A stretch of DNA of 64,000 nt from Okapia johnstoni. Its lineage: Eukaryota; Chordata; Mammalia; Artiodactyla; Giraffidae. The position numbers were made by a program, and so were the translations under genes. Location: positions 4,712,001 through 4,776,000 of the forward strand of contig CM044309.1 in the NCBI GenBank assembly GCA_024291935.2. The letters run 5' to 3'. The stretch's first letter is position 1. The number at the start of each line of letters is the position of its first letter. The notes beneath the pieces are model-generated. The model made no database searches, was not told the DNA's origin, and saw only the letters and a program-made list of their open reading frames with translations. Below are positions 48,101-59,275 of this stretch, piece by piece.

Positions 48101-51100
48101 TCCTAGGCCAACAAAACTGTCCTATTTACATTCTCATAGCATCTGTGAAAACAGTAAAAGAGTCAGTCAGAAGTACTCTTTCCCTGTAGACTCCTAACCT
48201 TTCCTTACGCCAATATTCAGTGCAGAAGAGATCATGATTTAGCATTTATATATATAATGATTTTCTAGGATAGTCTTATTCTAAACATTGTCCCATTTAT
48301 GACATCATTTTCCCCAGTCTTACCATTTTCCGAGAATTCTTCCTGACATAAAGAATTGAACATTATCGCTCTGGGTACACAGTGTGACTCTGTGCCTGGG
48401 TAATAGGTAGCAAGACCAAGCACAGACCTCTGACTCACTGGAAGCCTATCATTGCCAGTGCAAAAGATTTATTGCAAAGATTTGAACCGTATGTCAACAA
48501 AGCTGAGAGAACCAGGAAAAAAGCACTCAGTGTTTGCATAATAGGCAACTGATAACTTTAATTTTTAAGTCCTAGAGCTTCCTTAATTTCTGTTGTTCCT
48601 GAAGACTGGTTGTCCAGGTCTTCCTTGAAATACAGCATTGTTCTTCCAGCCCGTTTCCTTTTGCTTGTTTAAGCCAAAGTGTGTGAGTTTCTGTTACTTA
48701 AAGCCAAATACCTGTGACTAATAAATATTTGCCCTTTGACAGATATCAAACGCCTTCCATCTACATCCACCCAGGGGTTGAATGTACTGTCCCTGGCACA
48801 CACGGTATGGGCTGATTGAGAACTGAAGAGTAAAGACTTAAAAAGCTCTCATTGAGGCGCTGCCTCACCCATTCACTCCTATGGGCTTCTGGATGATTTA
48901 CTGACCATCAAGCTTTCAATTTCCTACGTGTATATTGGGGGTAATTGGAAAATATAGAGACAATAAAATTCCAATCAAATCCCTAGCACTTAATAAATAA
49001 TTAATGACTATGGTTATTAGTTACAGCTTTTGAGCAAGCAAAAGGGCAACTTTTAGGATTACCTATTCTTTCCTTTGGGCCTTTTGCTATTATGTATTAG
49101 ATTGTTACATCGGAGACAAGGAATATAATACAATAAAATATATAATATAATAGCTATACAAGTGGTGAATACCCTTGATTTTGAACTTAACAGATGAATG
49201 TTCCCGCAGTAGGGAAAGTCAGCTGCCTACAAATTACCATTTTACTGGTAAAAGTGTTACTTAGAATTTGCTTATGCTTAAAAGTTATTAAGTAAATTAG
49301 CAATCGCAGCATATACGCAAATTTCTCCAGCTTTTGTTTACTGCTTGCTGGTTTTGAAGAGTTCTGTAATAGCTGATAGGTTAGCAAATTTTGTTGATTT
49401 GTTTACAGCAGAGTCGTCTAGCAATGAAACACCGTTGGCAAAGAAACAAGATGAAATTGGCACAAATAGAAGCCAAAGATTTCTGTTCTTAAAAGAGAAA
49501 GAGAAAATGTGAGAGAGAAAGAGGAAAAGAACGTTTTGCTCATTATCCTCTCAAATGGCAGTGGCCCATTTAATTATAAAACACTGATCTCTCATAGTTT
49601 TCTTTTCTCAATATCTCAATTTTAAATTCAATGCTGAGTGACTTTCCTCTCATGCTCAAAATTCACCAATGACCTCTTGGTTAGTAAAACTGCTTTTGAT
49701 CATTTCTCACACTCTTAACTTCTGAAGCATTTCACCATGTGGATTACACTCTCTTTTGGAAACTTGGTGATTTTCTTTCATAATTCTCTAGACTTCCTCT
49801 GGCTTCTTTATCAAATCCTCTTTCTCCATCTACCACCTAAAAGTTGACATTCTCCATCGTCTGTCTCTGATCCTGTGCCGTCTCGCTCCACCTCACTCCC
49901 GGTGCTTGCCCTAACAACTCTATTGATTAGCAGGCTGGCGAGGTGGAAACAATTTGGCAGTTACCTAAGACTGTGTGCCATGTCTTACACACATCTGCAC
50001 ACTTCTGGTCTCCACAGTTTCACTCAGGTTTTTCTACTGCTGGAATTTTGGGGGTTCCCATGAAAATTGCTGCCTTTTCCACTTGATGACACAGAGAAGG
50101 TGGTTTTACCTTCCACTGAATTTCCATTGTGATTGTATTGTTCCCTTACAGCCACTTAACACATACTGTCATATCATTACTTATTCATAAGTCACAGAAT
50201 TATAGTGATTTTAAGCAATAATGCCTGTTTCTCAGATGAAGCAGGGTGAAGTGCAGAGAGTTAAAGACACTTGCCACAGCTAGGAAGTTGCAGAAGTCAG
50301 ACCACAAATCTAGGGAGAGCCTCTTCTACTGCTGCAAACCTCTTCGGGGGAAAGAATGCATCTTACTCATCTTAAGGCACTAGTAAGGTCTTTGAAAATC
50401 ATCAGTGTTTCAAAAAATACCTGCTGACAAGAGAGTTAATAGATGATGGACACATCAGTGACTACAGGGGGTCCTAAAATTAAAGAAAAATTTTTTTCAG
50501 TAGTAGAGAGTCTGCTTCATGTTTAAATGTCCAAGAAAAAAAACGATAAAAAAGGTTGAAGTTGAGAAACACGATATAATAAGTGTGAAAGTTTCCTGTG
50601 GAAGTGAGAGGGAAAGCGTACAGGTGGAGGTCAAGGGGAGAGGCTGACTTAAAATGGAGAGAGAACTTTTATCCTGGCGTGGAAGGGAAGAGTATTAAAT
50701 CTGACCTTAGAACAATCAAGCAAATCTATGATTCTCTTCTTTTTAAAAATACTTAAAAGCCTGAATGTACCAAACCCACCAACAACACAAGCAAAGTCTG
50801 GCATTGGATTATTCTTAGATTCACAGTTTCATGAAAGAGGAATATTTCCATACTCTCAGAATTCATCCATTAATAGAATAAAAACTAGACTGGCATGTAA
50901 GTCCCCTGTCTGTTATCCCAGAAAAGAAAGCTGAAAAAGAGAAGTTATTCAAGAAAATAAGTACTTTGGAATAACTGGAAAAAATTAAGAGTTGGTAATA
51001 AATGCAGAACTGGCATATTCTGATCTGATTTGGAAAATAATAAAGAAGAAAAAATTATTTAGTTTACATAAGACACAAGATATAATAAAAGATGTGCACT

Positions 51101-51161
51101 TCACATTGCCTGCAACAAGTCTTGGCTTGAGATTTGCTTTTCTCAAGGTATTGTTGGTTAC
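48101..51161 (-). other. SLC7A13: SLC7A13 intron 1, right part
   Basis: About 3 kb with no supported exon. 49600-49930 has the look of an old interspersed repeat, which I cannot name. The small frames at 49875-50190 and 50728-51200 have no family resemblance, apart from the ones overlapping the true exon 1. Confidence 0.5.
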
Positions 51162-51819
51162 CTGCTGTATACATAAAGCATCCCCCACCTGAATATGCAA
51201 AATACCTTTGGAAGATGGCTTCTGTCAACTGGGAGGCTTCTGGACACTCAGCATTAAAAGAGTTCTGAAATAATCCTAGCTTCTCCTTCCTCCCTTTCAC
51301 CAGCAACACTACTGCACTTAGGGAAATAAGGCCGAGCGTGGCCATTTTCAGCATGAAGCTGCCTATCTGAAGCCAAGTCACCTCTCTCACACCACGAGAA
51401 CTCAGAATTCCCAGTGCCAGACATTTCTTTGGCAGCTTTGGAGCAGAGCAGCTGGGATAAAAAGGCTGGATGCTATACTCAGCAAGAAGCAGAGCCTGCC
51501 TGGCAGTGAGCCCTCGGCCCAGAAAGGTGGTCCAGAGATTCAGAAGAGAGATCACGTTGCCAAAACACCTCTTGAGAAAACAGTAGTGAGCTCCACTGCA
51601 TGGGAAGGTCACACCTATCTCTGCTGAGCGGAGAGGGGTCATAAAAGACCACAGGGCCCAGTCAACCTGGATGCACAGGGAGAGCCCTGGATTCATGCAC
51701 GAGGACTCCAACACCGCTTCGAGGGCCACAAAAACATCTGCTCCAGTTATATCAGCAATTCGAAAACTCCAGCAACATCCAAATACTCTCTTGAGCTGTA
51801 TCTTCCTCTCTTGATCCAT
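51162..51819 (-). CDS. SLC7A13: SLC7A13 coding exon 1, open but diverged
   Basis: The first 219 codons plus one base of a SLC7-family amino-acid transporter, ending at GCAG|GTAACC in phase 1 to match exon 2. The start ATG (51819) has a good context (acaATGG). MDQERKIQLKRVFG, SAEIGVTFPCSGAHYCFLKR, QALLLAEYSIQPFYPSCSAP and SRGVREVTWLQIGS clearly mark SLC7A13. The substrate-binding turn of the first membrane helix, GAGIF in the family, is GADVF here, and charged residues sit in or next to that helix. Compared with my memory of the human protein about nine residues are missing in three in-frame gaps, one of six near GILSSRG. There are no stops. This is either a fast-evolving gene or an early pseudogene. 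The open frame continuing to 51064 is intron read-through. Confidence 0.85.
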
Positions 51820-52224
51820 TGTAACAGAATTTTTAAATTCTGTGTAAATGACAATTGATGACTTTTCCTGCCTATTTTGGTAGAAATGATGTTCATGGAT
51901 TCTCTGAAATAAAAGAGTGCTGCCCTTTTTGTTCCACCTTTGTTAAATAGAGCCTGTGTTCAGTCATTAACAAAATAATGTGATGCATCCAGGTAAAATA
52001 CTGTAAGATTTCTTGAAAGGGTTTTAGTTTGACTTTTTAAAAAATTATCATCAAAATAATACATTCAGAGGAAAACAATTTTGGTAAGATAGGTATTACA
52101 GCAAAAAGCAAGGGTTTTCTACTCTACTTCACCCCTTCCCAAACATATTCCCAGTTTTTTCCTCTGGGAACAGCCGTTTAGGAGTGTTTACGGTTCTGGC
52201 TCTTCTTGGTGGTTGCTTCCACTG
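51820..52224 (-). other. SLC7A13: SLC7A13 5' flank
   Basis: Upstream of the start codon. AT-rich, without a CpG island or a TATA box at a convincing position. The promoter and any 5' UTR exon should lie in or beyond this stretch, but I cannot place them. Confidence 0.4.
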
Positions 52225-52430
52225 TTCTTCCCTGGTGGCTCAGATGGTAAAGAATCCGCCTGCAATGCAGGAGACCCAGGTTCAATCCCTGGGTTGGGAA
52301 GACCCCCGGAGGAGGGCATGGCAACCCACTCTAGTGTTCTTGCTTGGAGAATCCCGTGGACAGAGGAGCCTGGTGGGCTACAGTCCACGGGGTCACAAAG
52401 AGTCGGACACGACTGAGTGACTAATACGTT
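52225..52430 (+). repeat. Bov-tA SINE, full length
   Basis: Sense, from 'cttccctggtggctcagatggtaaag' to 'gtcggacacgactgagtgac'. Close to the family consensus, so comparatively young. Confidence 0.96.
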
Positions 52431-52504
52431 CTTTCTTTCCACAGCTCTAAACAATACGGAAACTTTTACTTATAAATATCTCAACTTAAGACAGTGTCTG
52501 TTGA

Positions 52505-52730
52505 CCTCCTCCCATGAACCCTGAGGAGCGGGCTCACTCACTGTCCCCGCACCTCCCGCGAACCCTGAGGAGCGGGCTCACTCACTGTCCCCTCACCTCC
52601 CGCGAACGCTGAGGAGCGGGCTCACTCACTGTCCCCGCACCTCCCGCGAACGCTGAGGAGCGGGCTCACTCACTGTCCCCGCACCTCCCGCGAACGCTGA
52701 GGAGCGGGCTCACTTACTGTCCTCTCACTC
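52505..52730. repeat. 44-base GC-rich minisatellite, five copies
   Basis: Units begin ctgaggagcgggctcact at 52521, 52565, 52609, 52653 and 52697. Copies differ at a few sites (accc/acgc, gcac/tcac). Each carries several CpGs, so it forms a small CpG cluster about 0.7 kb upstream of the SLC7A13 start. Confidence 0.95.
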
Positions 52731-53107
52731 TACTCCCTCTTCCTCCCATTTTTTCCATCAAGCTTTCAAGAGACCAAGTATCTACCTTTCATTCATTTTA
52801 TAGAAACAAATTAACAATGTGAGGGAGTGAAAGACCCTGCAACATAAGCCTGTCCCCTAACCAGCCATCATTCTGGTGGCCCGGGTCACGTGCAGAAAGG
52901 TGAGGTCAGGAAAGACAGGAGGAGGCCTGTCCCCCTGGACAGAAGGAACGAGGGTCTTGAACATCTGAGCAAGGCCTGAGCTTTAATAGCTCTTAAATAC
53001 ATTGACTCTACAGCGCAAAGTGTCGTCCTGAGCACCTCTAAAGTCTCTAAAGCCTGGAGGACACTCTCTGCCTTAGATGTAAATTATTTCCAAATTATCC
53101 TTTAAGA
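52731..53107. other. Intergenic, nothing recognised
   Basis: No supported gene or nameable repeat. Confidence 0.4.
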
Positions 53108-53274
53108 CTAAATGAAGATAGAACCGTTCATGTTTCTGCTTTGGTTGTGGGTAAACGGCTGTTTTCTGGCTGACTGCACCTGATTCACCAGAAAGCCCAG
53201 TAACAATGCCATACAGATCTCAATAAACACGAGCAGGTTCACAACCCAGATGAAAGCATGCCTCCTCTTCTGTC
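53108..53274 (-). other. Exon-like segment with a membrane-like peptide, unidentified
   Basis: On the minus strand a strong acceptor (pyrimidine-rich ...cccttctctccag|GACAG) is followed by an open frame, entered with two bases of a split codon, to TAG at 53108-53110. The peptide includes KRRHAFIWVVNLLVFIEIC and MALLLGFLVNQVQSARKQPF. A ~25-residue hydrophobic span with flanking basic residues is typical of a membrane protein terminus. I do not recognise the family, and no partner exon is proven. It lies upstream of SLC7A13 on the same strand. Confidence 0.3.
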
Positions 53275-53969
53275 CTGGAGAGAAGGGCCTAGAAGTGAGG
53301 GAAGGAGACTAGAACATTCACCTTAAAATAGAATTACAGTATGTCAAATAATCACACACAGAGAGACAAGTATTGCATGATTGTACTTAAATGAGGTATC
53401 TAAAATTGTCAAATTCATAAAGTCAAAGAGTGGGATGGTGGTTGCCACTGGCTGAGACCAGGGGGGAATGGGTAATTATTAATCAGAAGTCATAAAGTTT
53501 CAGCTAAGTAGTATGAATAAGCTCTAGAGATGGACAACATTATAGCTATAGTCAACAATAACACACACTGAAAATTTAAGAGGAAAAATCCCATGTTATG
53601 TTCTTATCACAAGAAGATATTTTAAATGAGGGTAAAATATAATTTAACTGATGGGGAGAAAAAGGTGGAAACAAAGCAGAAGCAGAGGACAGGGTCAGCC
53701 AACGTCCTGCCACCCAGCGTCCCACCTCCCTGCTTCCAGGAGAGACAGTGAGTGAGCCCACGCCCCGTGTCCCGGCTTCCACAGCAGGAAAATAAGACTA
53801 GAAAAAGAAGCATGACCCCCGGCACCCCCACAAATAACAGTGCGGTAGCTTTGCAGGGTGTTAGCTACACATTTGACTATGCTGAACTACATTTCCCAAA
53901 TTTCTCAGTTAAAATGAACAATAAGGAAGAATTCTTTTTTTTTTCTAATTTTTGCTTGTTTGTTAGTTG
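53275..53969. other. Intergenic, nothing recognised
   Basis: 53330-53620 has an L1-like flavour ('ggatggtggttgccactggctgagacca') suggesting a worn L1 3' UTR in sense orientation. The minus frames at 53576-53831 are chance frames. Confidence 0.45.
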
Positions 53970-54112
53970 ACTGTGGTGGGTCTTAGTTGTGGCATTTGAA
54001 CTCTTCAGTTGCGACATGTGGGATCTAATTCCCTGATCAGGGATCAAACTCAGGGGCTCCTGCTTTGGGAGTGTGAAGTCTTAGCCACTGGACCACCAAG
54101 GAAGTCCCCATA
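53970..54112 (-). repeat. CHR-type SINE, antisense
   Basis: 'gtgggtcttagttgtggcat' to 'cttagccactggaccaccaaggaagtcccc', including 'attccctgatcagggatcaaac' (the tRNA-derived B-box region). Confidence 0.88.
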
Positions 54113-55099
54113 AGGAACATTCTTGAGTAAGATTTAGAAAACAGAAGGGAAGCAGCAATCGTTTTGATGTTTCACACTGACAAGGAAGCCCTCCTTGACC
54201 AAACTTAAACAAGATTCCTTTGAGCCCTCATCCTTTGGTTTGCTGAGCACAGTTTAGCAAGAATACCCACACTGCTGCCATCTAATCAAGTTCCTCTTAG
54301 TTTTTCTTCATTCACCGACCCCCTCATTCTGTGTGTGGGCTAAAATCCCCACATGCCTTTGCTGTGTTTGGAGTCGAGTTCAGTTCTAGACTGAAGTCTC
54401 TTTCCCCTACTGCAGTAGCTTGAATAAAATCTGCCTTGCCATTTGTAACCAGCATGCTAAGCAATTTTTCTTTTACAATATACATTGTGTTATAGATGAT
54501 GGCCCACCCCTTTGCTGTAATTGTTGTATATCTGCTAGCTTATCTCATTAGCATGAGGTGGTAAGTAAACTTGTAACTCTTTCACCTTCACCAAAGTCCT
54601 CCTTCAGCTGTTCCAACTTCTGGGTCTGGTGCATGTTTAGTTCCACCAGGAAGAGCTTCAGCTTCAGCGAGATACTCACGCCGTCAAGGTTAGTGTTAAT
54701 AAAACTGACAGATTTCAGTTTATCCTTGTGAGCTCCAGCTTGTTCTTGCTCTCCTTCACTTTTACACCCACTATCCCTTCTGGATGACCTGAACTTCAAC
54801 TTCCAGCTGCAGACTTGAGGACTAGAGACGACATAATCAGTCTTACTAGAGATGACATAATCGGCTCCCACAACGAAATAGAGTCAAATCTCTTTAACAA
54901 GCAAATCCTCTTCATTTTCAAAGCTAGAAATAGGGATTCAGATACGGAGGCAGATGAAGAGCTATAGACGGATCTATACATAGATGAAATAGATGTAGAT
55001 GTAGGTACAATTTCCTAGAGGTTCCATTGCTCTGATACAAGGAGCAAAAGGAAATGCCATTTCATGTATCCCTTGAGCTCAGTAGTATTCAAGTATGTC
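54113..55099. other. Intergenic with an unidentified minus-strand open frame
   Basis: The minus frame at 54548-54871 (107 codons) contains a protein-like stretch (LKLKLFLVELNMHQTQKLEQ). It could be a relic of a coding sequence, but I do not recognise it and no splice or start context supports it. A 'gatgacataatcgg/gacgacataatcag' doublet lies at about 54827-54866. Confidence 0.35.
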
Positions 55100-55300
55100 A
55101 GTCACTCAGTGGTAAAGAATCTGCTTGCCAATGCAGCAGACTCGGGTTCAATCCTTGGGTCAAGGAGATCCCCTGGAGAAGGAAATGGCAATCTACTCCA
55201 GTATTCTTACCTGGGAAATCTCATGGACAGAGGAGCCTCATGGGCTATAGTCCACGGGGTTGCAAGAGAGTCAGACATGACGTAGCAACTAAACAACAAA
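55100..55300 (+). repeat. Bov-tA SINE
   Basis: Sense, diverged: 'cactcagtggtaaagaatctgcttgcc' to 'gagtcagacatgacgtagcaac'. The 134-codon frame across it is a shadow. Confidence 0.92.
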
Positions 55301-56035
55301 AAATGTCTGTGACACTGAAAAATATGAGTGTAAAACAAGAGACTTGGGCTGGGGTACCAACCCCTATTCCTGGCATTCTCAGGACTAGCAGAGATTCTCC
55401 AAAGACAGGGGAAGGTCCCTGTGAAACGGGATCCCTACTCCATGGTGCATATCCTTGAAGATTCCAGGTGGGGCTAAGCCATTAAAAGGTGAGTGAACCA
55501 GTATCAGGGTCACTGGTACAGTTCCTCCGGTGCCCTGAGAATTACCTTCTGCACAGCATGTAGGTGAGCTCAGTCCTTGGACAAAAACTCGGGAAAGCGA
55601 AATGAGAAACTTTCATGACTGTGCCATTTCAACACGTGACTCAAGAAACAGCAATGGGAGTTGCAAAAAGCAGAGAATCAGAGAAGAGGGAAGCAAAGAA
55701 GACATTTTGAAAGACTAAATTATATAGTGAGATGCCATCCTGAAAGGTTTACAATGTTTTTCCTGTTTGTTCTTCTTTTTCTTTAATTGCATTCTTAGAG
55801 AAGATCTGTCATGATTACAGATCTAATGGTGTCAGTCTTGTTAAACGTGTATCAATAGCTCAATTGTACAGATATGCAAAAATGAGGCTCATAGAAGGGA
55901 AGAGACTTGTGCAATTCATATGCCTCTGCGTTACTCCAAAATTTACGTTCTTATTACCTAAATTCCACTGTTTGTGGAATTAATTGTAGAATAAATTTTA
56001 CTGTTTATAGAATTAAATTCCTGATTTATTAATTT
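55301..56035. other. Intergenic, nothing recognised
   Basis: No supported gene. AT-rich toward the L1 that follows. Confidence 0.4.
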
Positions 56036-57085
56036 TTAAATTAATTTTTATTGAAGTGTATGATAGTGATTGCAGCCATGAAATTAAAAGACGCTCACTC
56101 CTTGGAAGGAAAGTTATGACCAACCTAGACAGCATATTAAAAAGCAGAGACATTACTTTGCCAACAAAATCTGTCTAGTCAAGGCTATGGTTTTTCCAGT
56201 GGTCATGTATGGATGTGAGAGTTGGACTGTGAAGAAAGCTGAGCGCCAAAGAATTGATGCTTTTGAACTGTGGTGTTGGAGAAGACTCTTGAGAGTCCCT
56301 TGGACTGCAAGGAGATCCAACCAGTCCATCCTAAAGGAGATCTGTCCTGGGTGTTCATTGGAAGGACTGCTGTTGAAGCTGAAACTCCAATACTTTGGCC
56401 ACCTGATGCGAAGAGCTGACTCATTGGAAAAGGCCCTGATGCTGGGAAGGATTGCGGGCAGGAGGAGAAGGGGACGACAGAGGATGAGATGGCTGGATGG
56501 CATCACTGACTCAATGGCCATGGGTTTGGGTAAACTCCAGGAGTTGGTGATGGACAGGAAGACCTGGCGTGCTGCGATTCATGGGGTCACGAATAGTCGG
56601 ACACGACTGAGCGATTGAACTGAACTGAACTGAACTGAACTAAATGAAGTGTATTTGCTTTACAATGTTGTGTTAGTTTCCAATGTACACAAAAGTGAAT
56701 CAGTTACACATATACGTATAAATATATATATACTCTTTCTTAGATTTCCTTCCCATTTAGGTCACCACAGATCACCGAGTAGAATCCCCTGTGCTGTACA
56801 GTATGTTCTCATTAGTGAGCTATCTTATACATAGTAGTATATATAAGTCAACCCCAACCTCCCAATTTACCCCACTCCTCTTCCCCCTTGGTAACCGTAA
56901 GTTTGTTCTCTACATCTGTGGCTCTATTTCCACTTTGCAAATAAGTTCATTTGAAACCATTTTTCTAGATTTCACATATAGATGATCTTATATGATATTT
57001 ATTTTTCTCTTTCTGACTTACTTATCTCTATATGACAATTTCTAGGTCCATCCACGTCTCTGCAGATAGCACTATATTTTTCCTT
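56036..57085 (-). mobile_element. L1 3' fragment split by a BovB insertion
   Basis: Antisense L1 3' UTR and ORF2 tail: 'gtatttgctttacaatgttgtgttagtttcc', 'ctgtgctgtacagtatgttctcattag' and 'cttctttctgacttacttatctc'-like steps. The BovB (56062-56644) lies inside it near its 3' end. Confidence 0.9.
56062..56644 (+). mobile_element. BovB LINE 3' part inside an L1, with 10-base target-site duplication
   Basis: Sense BovB, from 'gattgcagccatgaaattaaaag' to 'gaactgaactgaactgaac'. TGAAGTGTAT is repeated at 56052-56061 and 56645-56654, so the insertion limits are exact. The ORF2 C-terminus is open from 56187 to 56618 (143 codons, [13 protein letters not shown]...). A short deletion after 'ccaacaaaa' separates it from the upstream RT remnant. 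The only long sense-strand BovB in the window. Confidence 0.95.
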
Positions 57086-57087
57086 TT

Positions 57088-57152
57088 TATGTGTCAGTCG
57101 TGTCCAATTCTTTGCGACCCCGTGGACTGCAGCACGCCAGGCTTCCCGGTAT
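57088..57152 (-). repeat. Bov SINE/BovB tail fragment
   Basis: 'tatgtgtcagtcgtgtccaattctttgcgaccccgtggactgcagcacgccaggcttccc', about 60 bases only. Confidence 0.85.
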
Positions 57153-57416
57153 TACCCCTGATTTAAATGTAAGTGTGGTAGTCACATCATCAGATTGAAG
57201 ACCCCACATGTCTATTCTTTCATAAAAGCAACAAAATTCTGAAAAATTTGTCAAAATCAACTTTTTCTGTACTTCAGAATCTAAGTCAACAACTGTCACA
57301 ATCTAGGGCGAATTTAAGAAAAACTTCTGCACTTTAATTAATATAATTGAGTTTGTGGGTTTTAAGTTCAGTCTACTCCCATCCTCCCCCCTCAAGCTCC
57401 AAGCCAGCCTTGAAAA

Positions 57417-57569
57417 TCAACAGCTCTGAAATCTCGCAGCTGTAAAAAGGAGCAGTGTTGCAGCCCCTGGAAAGTGGTAAACCAGGAGCTCCTCAAAGAG
57501 CACCATCTCCAGAGCATTCTCCTCAATGGACCTGTCTCTTGGCTCCTTGAAAAAACTCCACATGCAGGT
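57417..57569 (-). other. Exon-like open segment, unidentified
   Basis: On the minus strand a good acceptor (gggattttttcag|ACC) leads into 50 open codons and TGA at 57417-57419. The peptide reads TCMWSFFKEPRDRSIEENAL, then EMVLFEELLVYHFPGAATLL, and is well mixed in composition. I do not recognise it. It could be a terminal exon or a relic. Sequence just upstream (57642-57855, minus) also has two overlapping open frames without a clear choice between them. Confidence 0.28.
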
Positions 57570-58005
57570 CTGAAAAAATCCCTATCAGCAGAATATTTAA
57601 CACAAACAATCAACTGCAATTTTGTTTAACACAGACATAGCCTAAGGCAGCAATGCCAGTTTAGGGGGCGAGGGGGACAGGGGAAATCCCAGCCTCAAAT
57701 TTAAAAGGAAGATCTGGACGAAGAGACATCCAGAAGGGTGTTTGAAAAGTGCCGATGTATTTGTAAATATCTCGAAGGCCATGTGCACATCCAGGACTGT
57801 ACAAATGCCCAAAGAAGATCTGACCGGGCCCCGAGCTCTCACTTTTGTCTGACACTGAGGCCCTGTGAAAACTAGAAATGAAGCCTAAGTTAGATTAATA
57901 ATTTGCCTGAGCATAGAAGGAATGTCTTACCCTACACAGAGCTCCTTAGCAAAAACTGGAAGACTTACTGGTCCCAAGCACTTACGGAAATCTCTGATCA
58001 GTCAT
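57570..58005. other. Intergenic, overlapping minus-strand open frames
   Basis: Two overlapping minus frames at 57642-57855 are open for 64-66 codons. Neither shows a motif that I know. No splice evidence beyond a weak acceptor near 57850. Confidence 0.35.
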
Positions 58006-59275
58006 TCAGTTCAGTTCAGTTGCTCAGTCATATCTGATTCTTTGTGACTCCATGGACTCCAACACGCCAGGCCTCCCTGTGCATCACCAACTCCTGGAGT
58101 TTACCCAAACTCATGTCCATTGAGTCAGTGATGCTATCCAACCATCTCATCCTCTGTCGTCCCCTTCTCCTCCCACCTTCAATCTTTCCAGCATCAGGAT
58201 CTTTTCCAATGACTCAGCTCTTCGTATCAGGTGGCCAAAGTATTGGAGTTTCAGCTTCAGCATCAGTCCTTTAAATGAATATTCAGGACTGATTTCCTTT
58301 AGGATGGACTGGTTGGATCTCCTTGCAGTCCAAGGGACTCTCAAGAGTCTTCTCCAACACCACAGTTCAAAAGCATCAATTCTTCAGTGCTCAGCTTTCT
58401 TTATAGTCCAACTCTCACATCCATACATGATTACTGGAAAAACCATAGCCTTGACTAGATGCACCTTTGTTGGCAAAGTAATGTCTCTGCTTTTTAATAT
58501 GCTATCTAGGTTGGTCATAACTTTCCTTCCAAGGAGCAAGCATCTTTTAATTTCATGGCTGCAGTCACCATCTGCAGTGATTTTAGAGCAAAAAAAAATA
58601 AAGTCTCTCACTGTTTTCATTGTTTCCCCATCTATTTGCCATGAAGTGATGGGACCGGATGCCGTGATCTTAGTTTTTTGAATGTTGAGTTTTAAGCCAA
58701 CTTTTTCACTCTCTTCTTTCACTTTCATCAAGAGGCTCTTTAGTTCTTCTTTACTTTCAGCCATAAGGGTGGTGTCATCTGCATATCTGAGATTATTAAT
58801 ATTTCTCCCAGCAATCTTGATTCCAGCTTGTGCTTCATCTAGCCCAGCATTTCTCATGATGTACTCTGCATATAAGTTAAATAAGCAGGGTGACAATATA
58901 CAGCCTTGACGTACTCCTTTTCCTATTCGGAACCAGTCTGTTGTTCCATGTCCAGTTCTAACTGTTTTTTCTTGACTTGCATACAGATTTCTCAAGAGGC
59001 AGGTCAGGTGGTCTGGTATTCCCATCTCTTTCAGAATTTTCCACAGTTTATTGTGATCCACACAGTCAAAGGCTTTGGTGTAGTCTGTAAAGCAGAAGTA
59101 GATGTTTTTCTAGAATGCTCTTGCTTTCTCGATGATCCGGCAGATGTTGGCAATTTGATCTCTGGTTCCTCTGCCTTTTCTAAATCCAGCTTGAACATCT
59201 GGAAGTTCATGGTTCACGTACTGCTGAAGCCTGGCTTGGAGAATTTTGAGCATTACTTTGCTAGCGAGTGAGATG
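58006..59275 (-). mobile_element. BovB LINE, ~1.3 kb, partial reverse transcriptase
   Basis: Antisense, starting at 'cagttcagttgctcagtcatatc' and running to 'gagaattttgagcattactttgctagc'. The minus frame 58384-59061 (225 codons) carries VRQGCILSPCLFNLYAEY and an intact YADD. Another frame (58147-58344) continues the C-terminus, so at least one frameshift lies near 58390. Truncated within the RT domain at its 5' end. Confidence 0.94.

Noticed and set aside
51064..51161. C-terminal 32 codons of the SLC7A13 exon 1 open frame
   Set aside because: They lie after the splice donor GCAG|GTAACC, and the real protein continues with exon 2.
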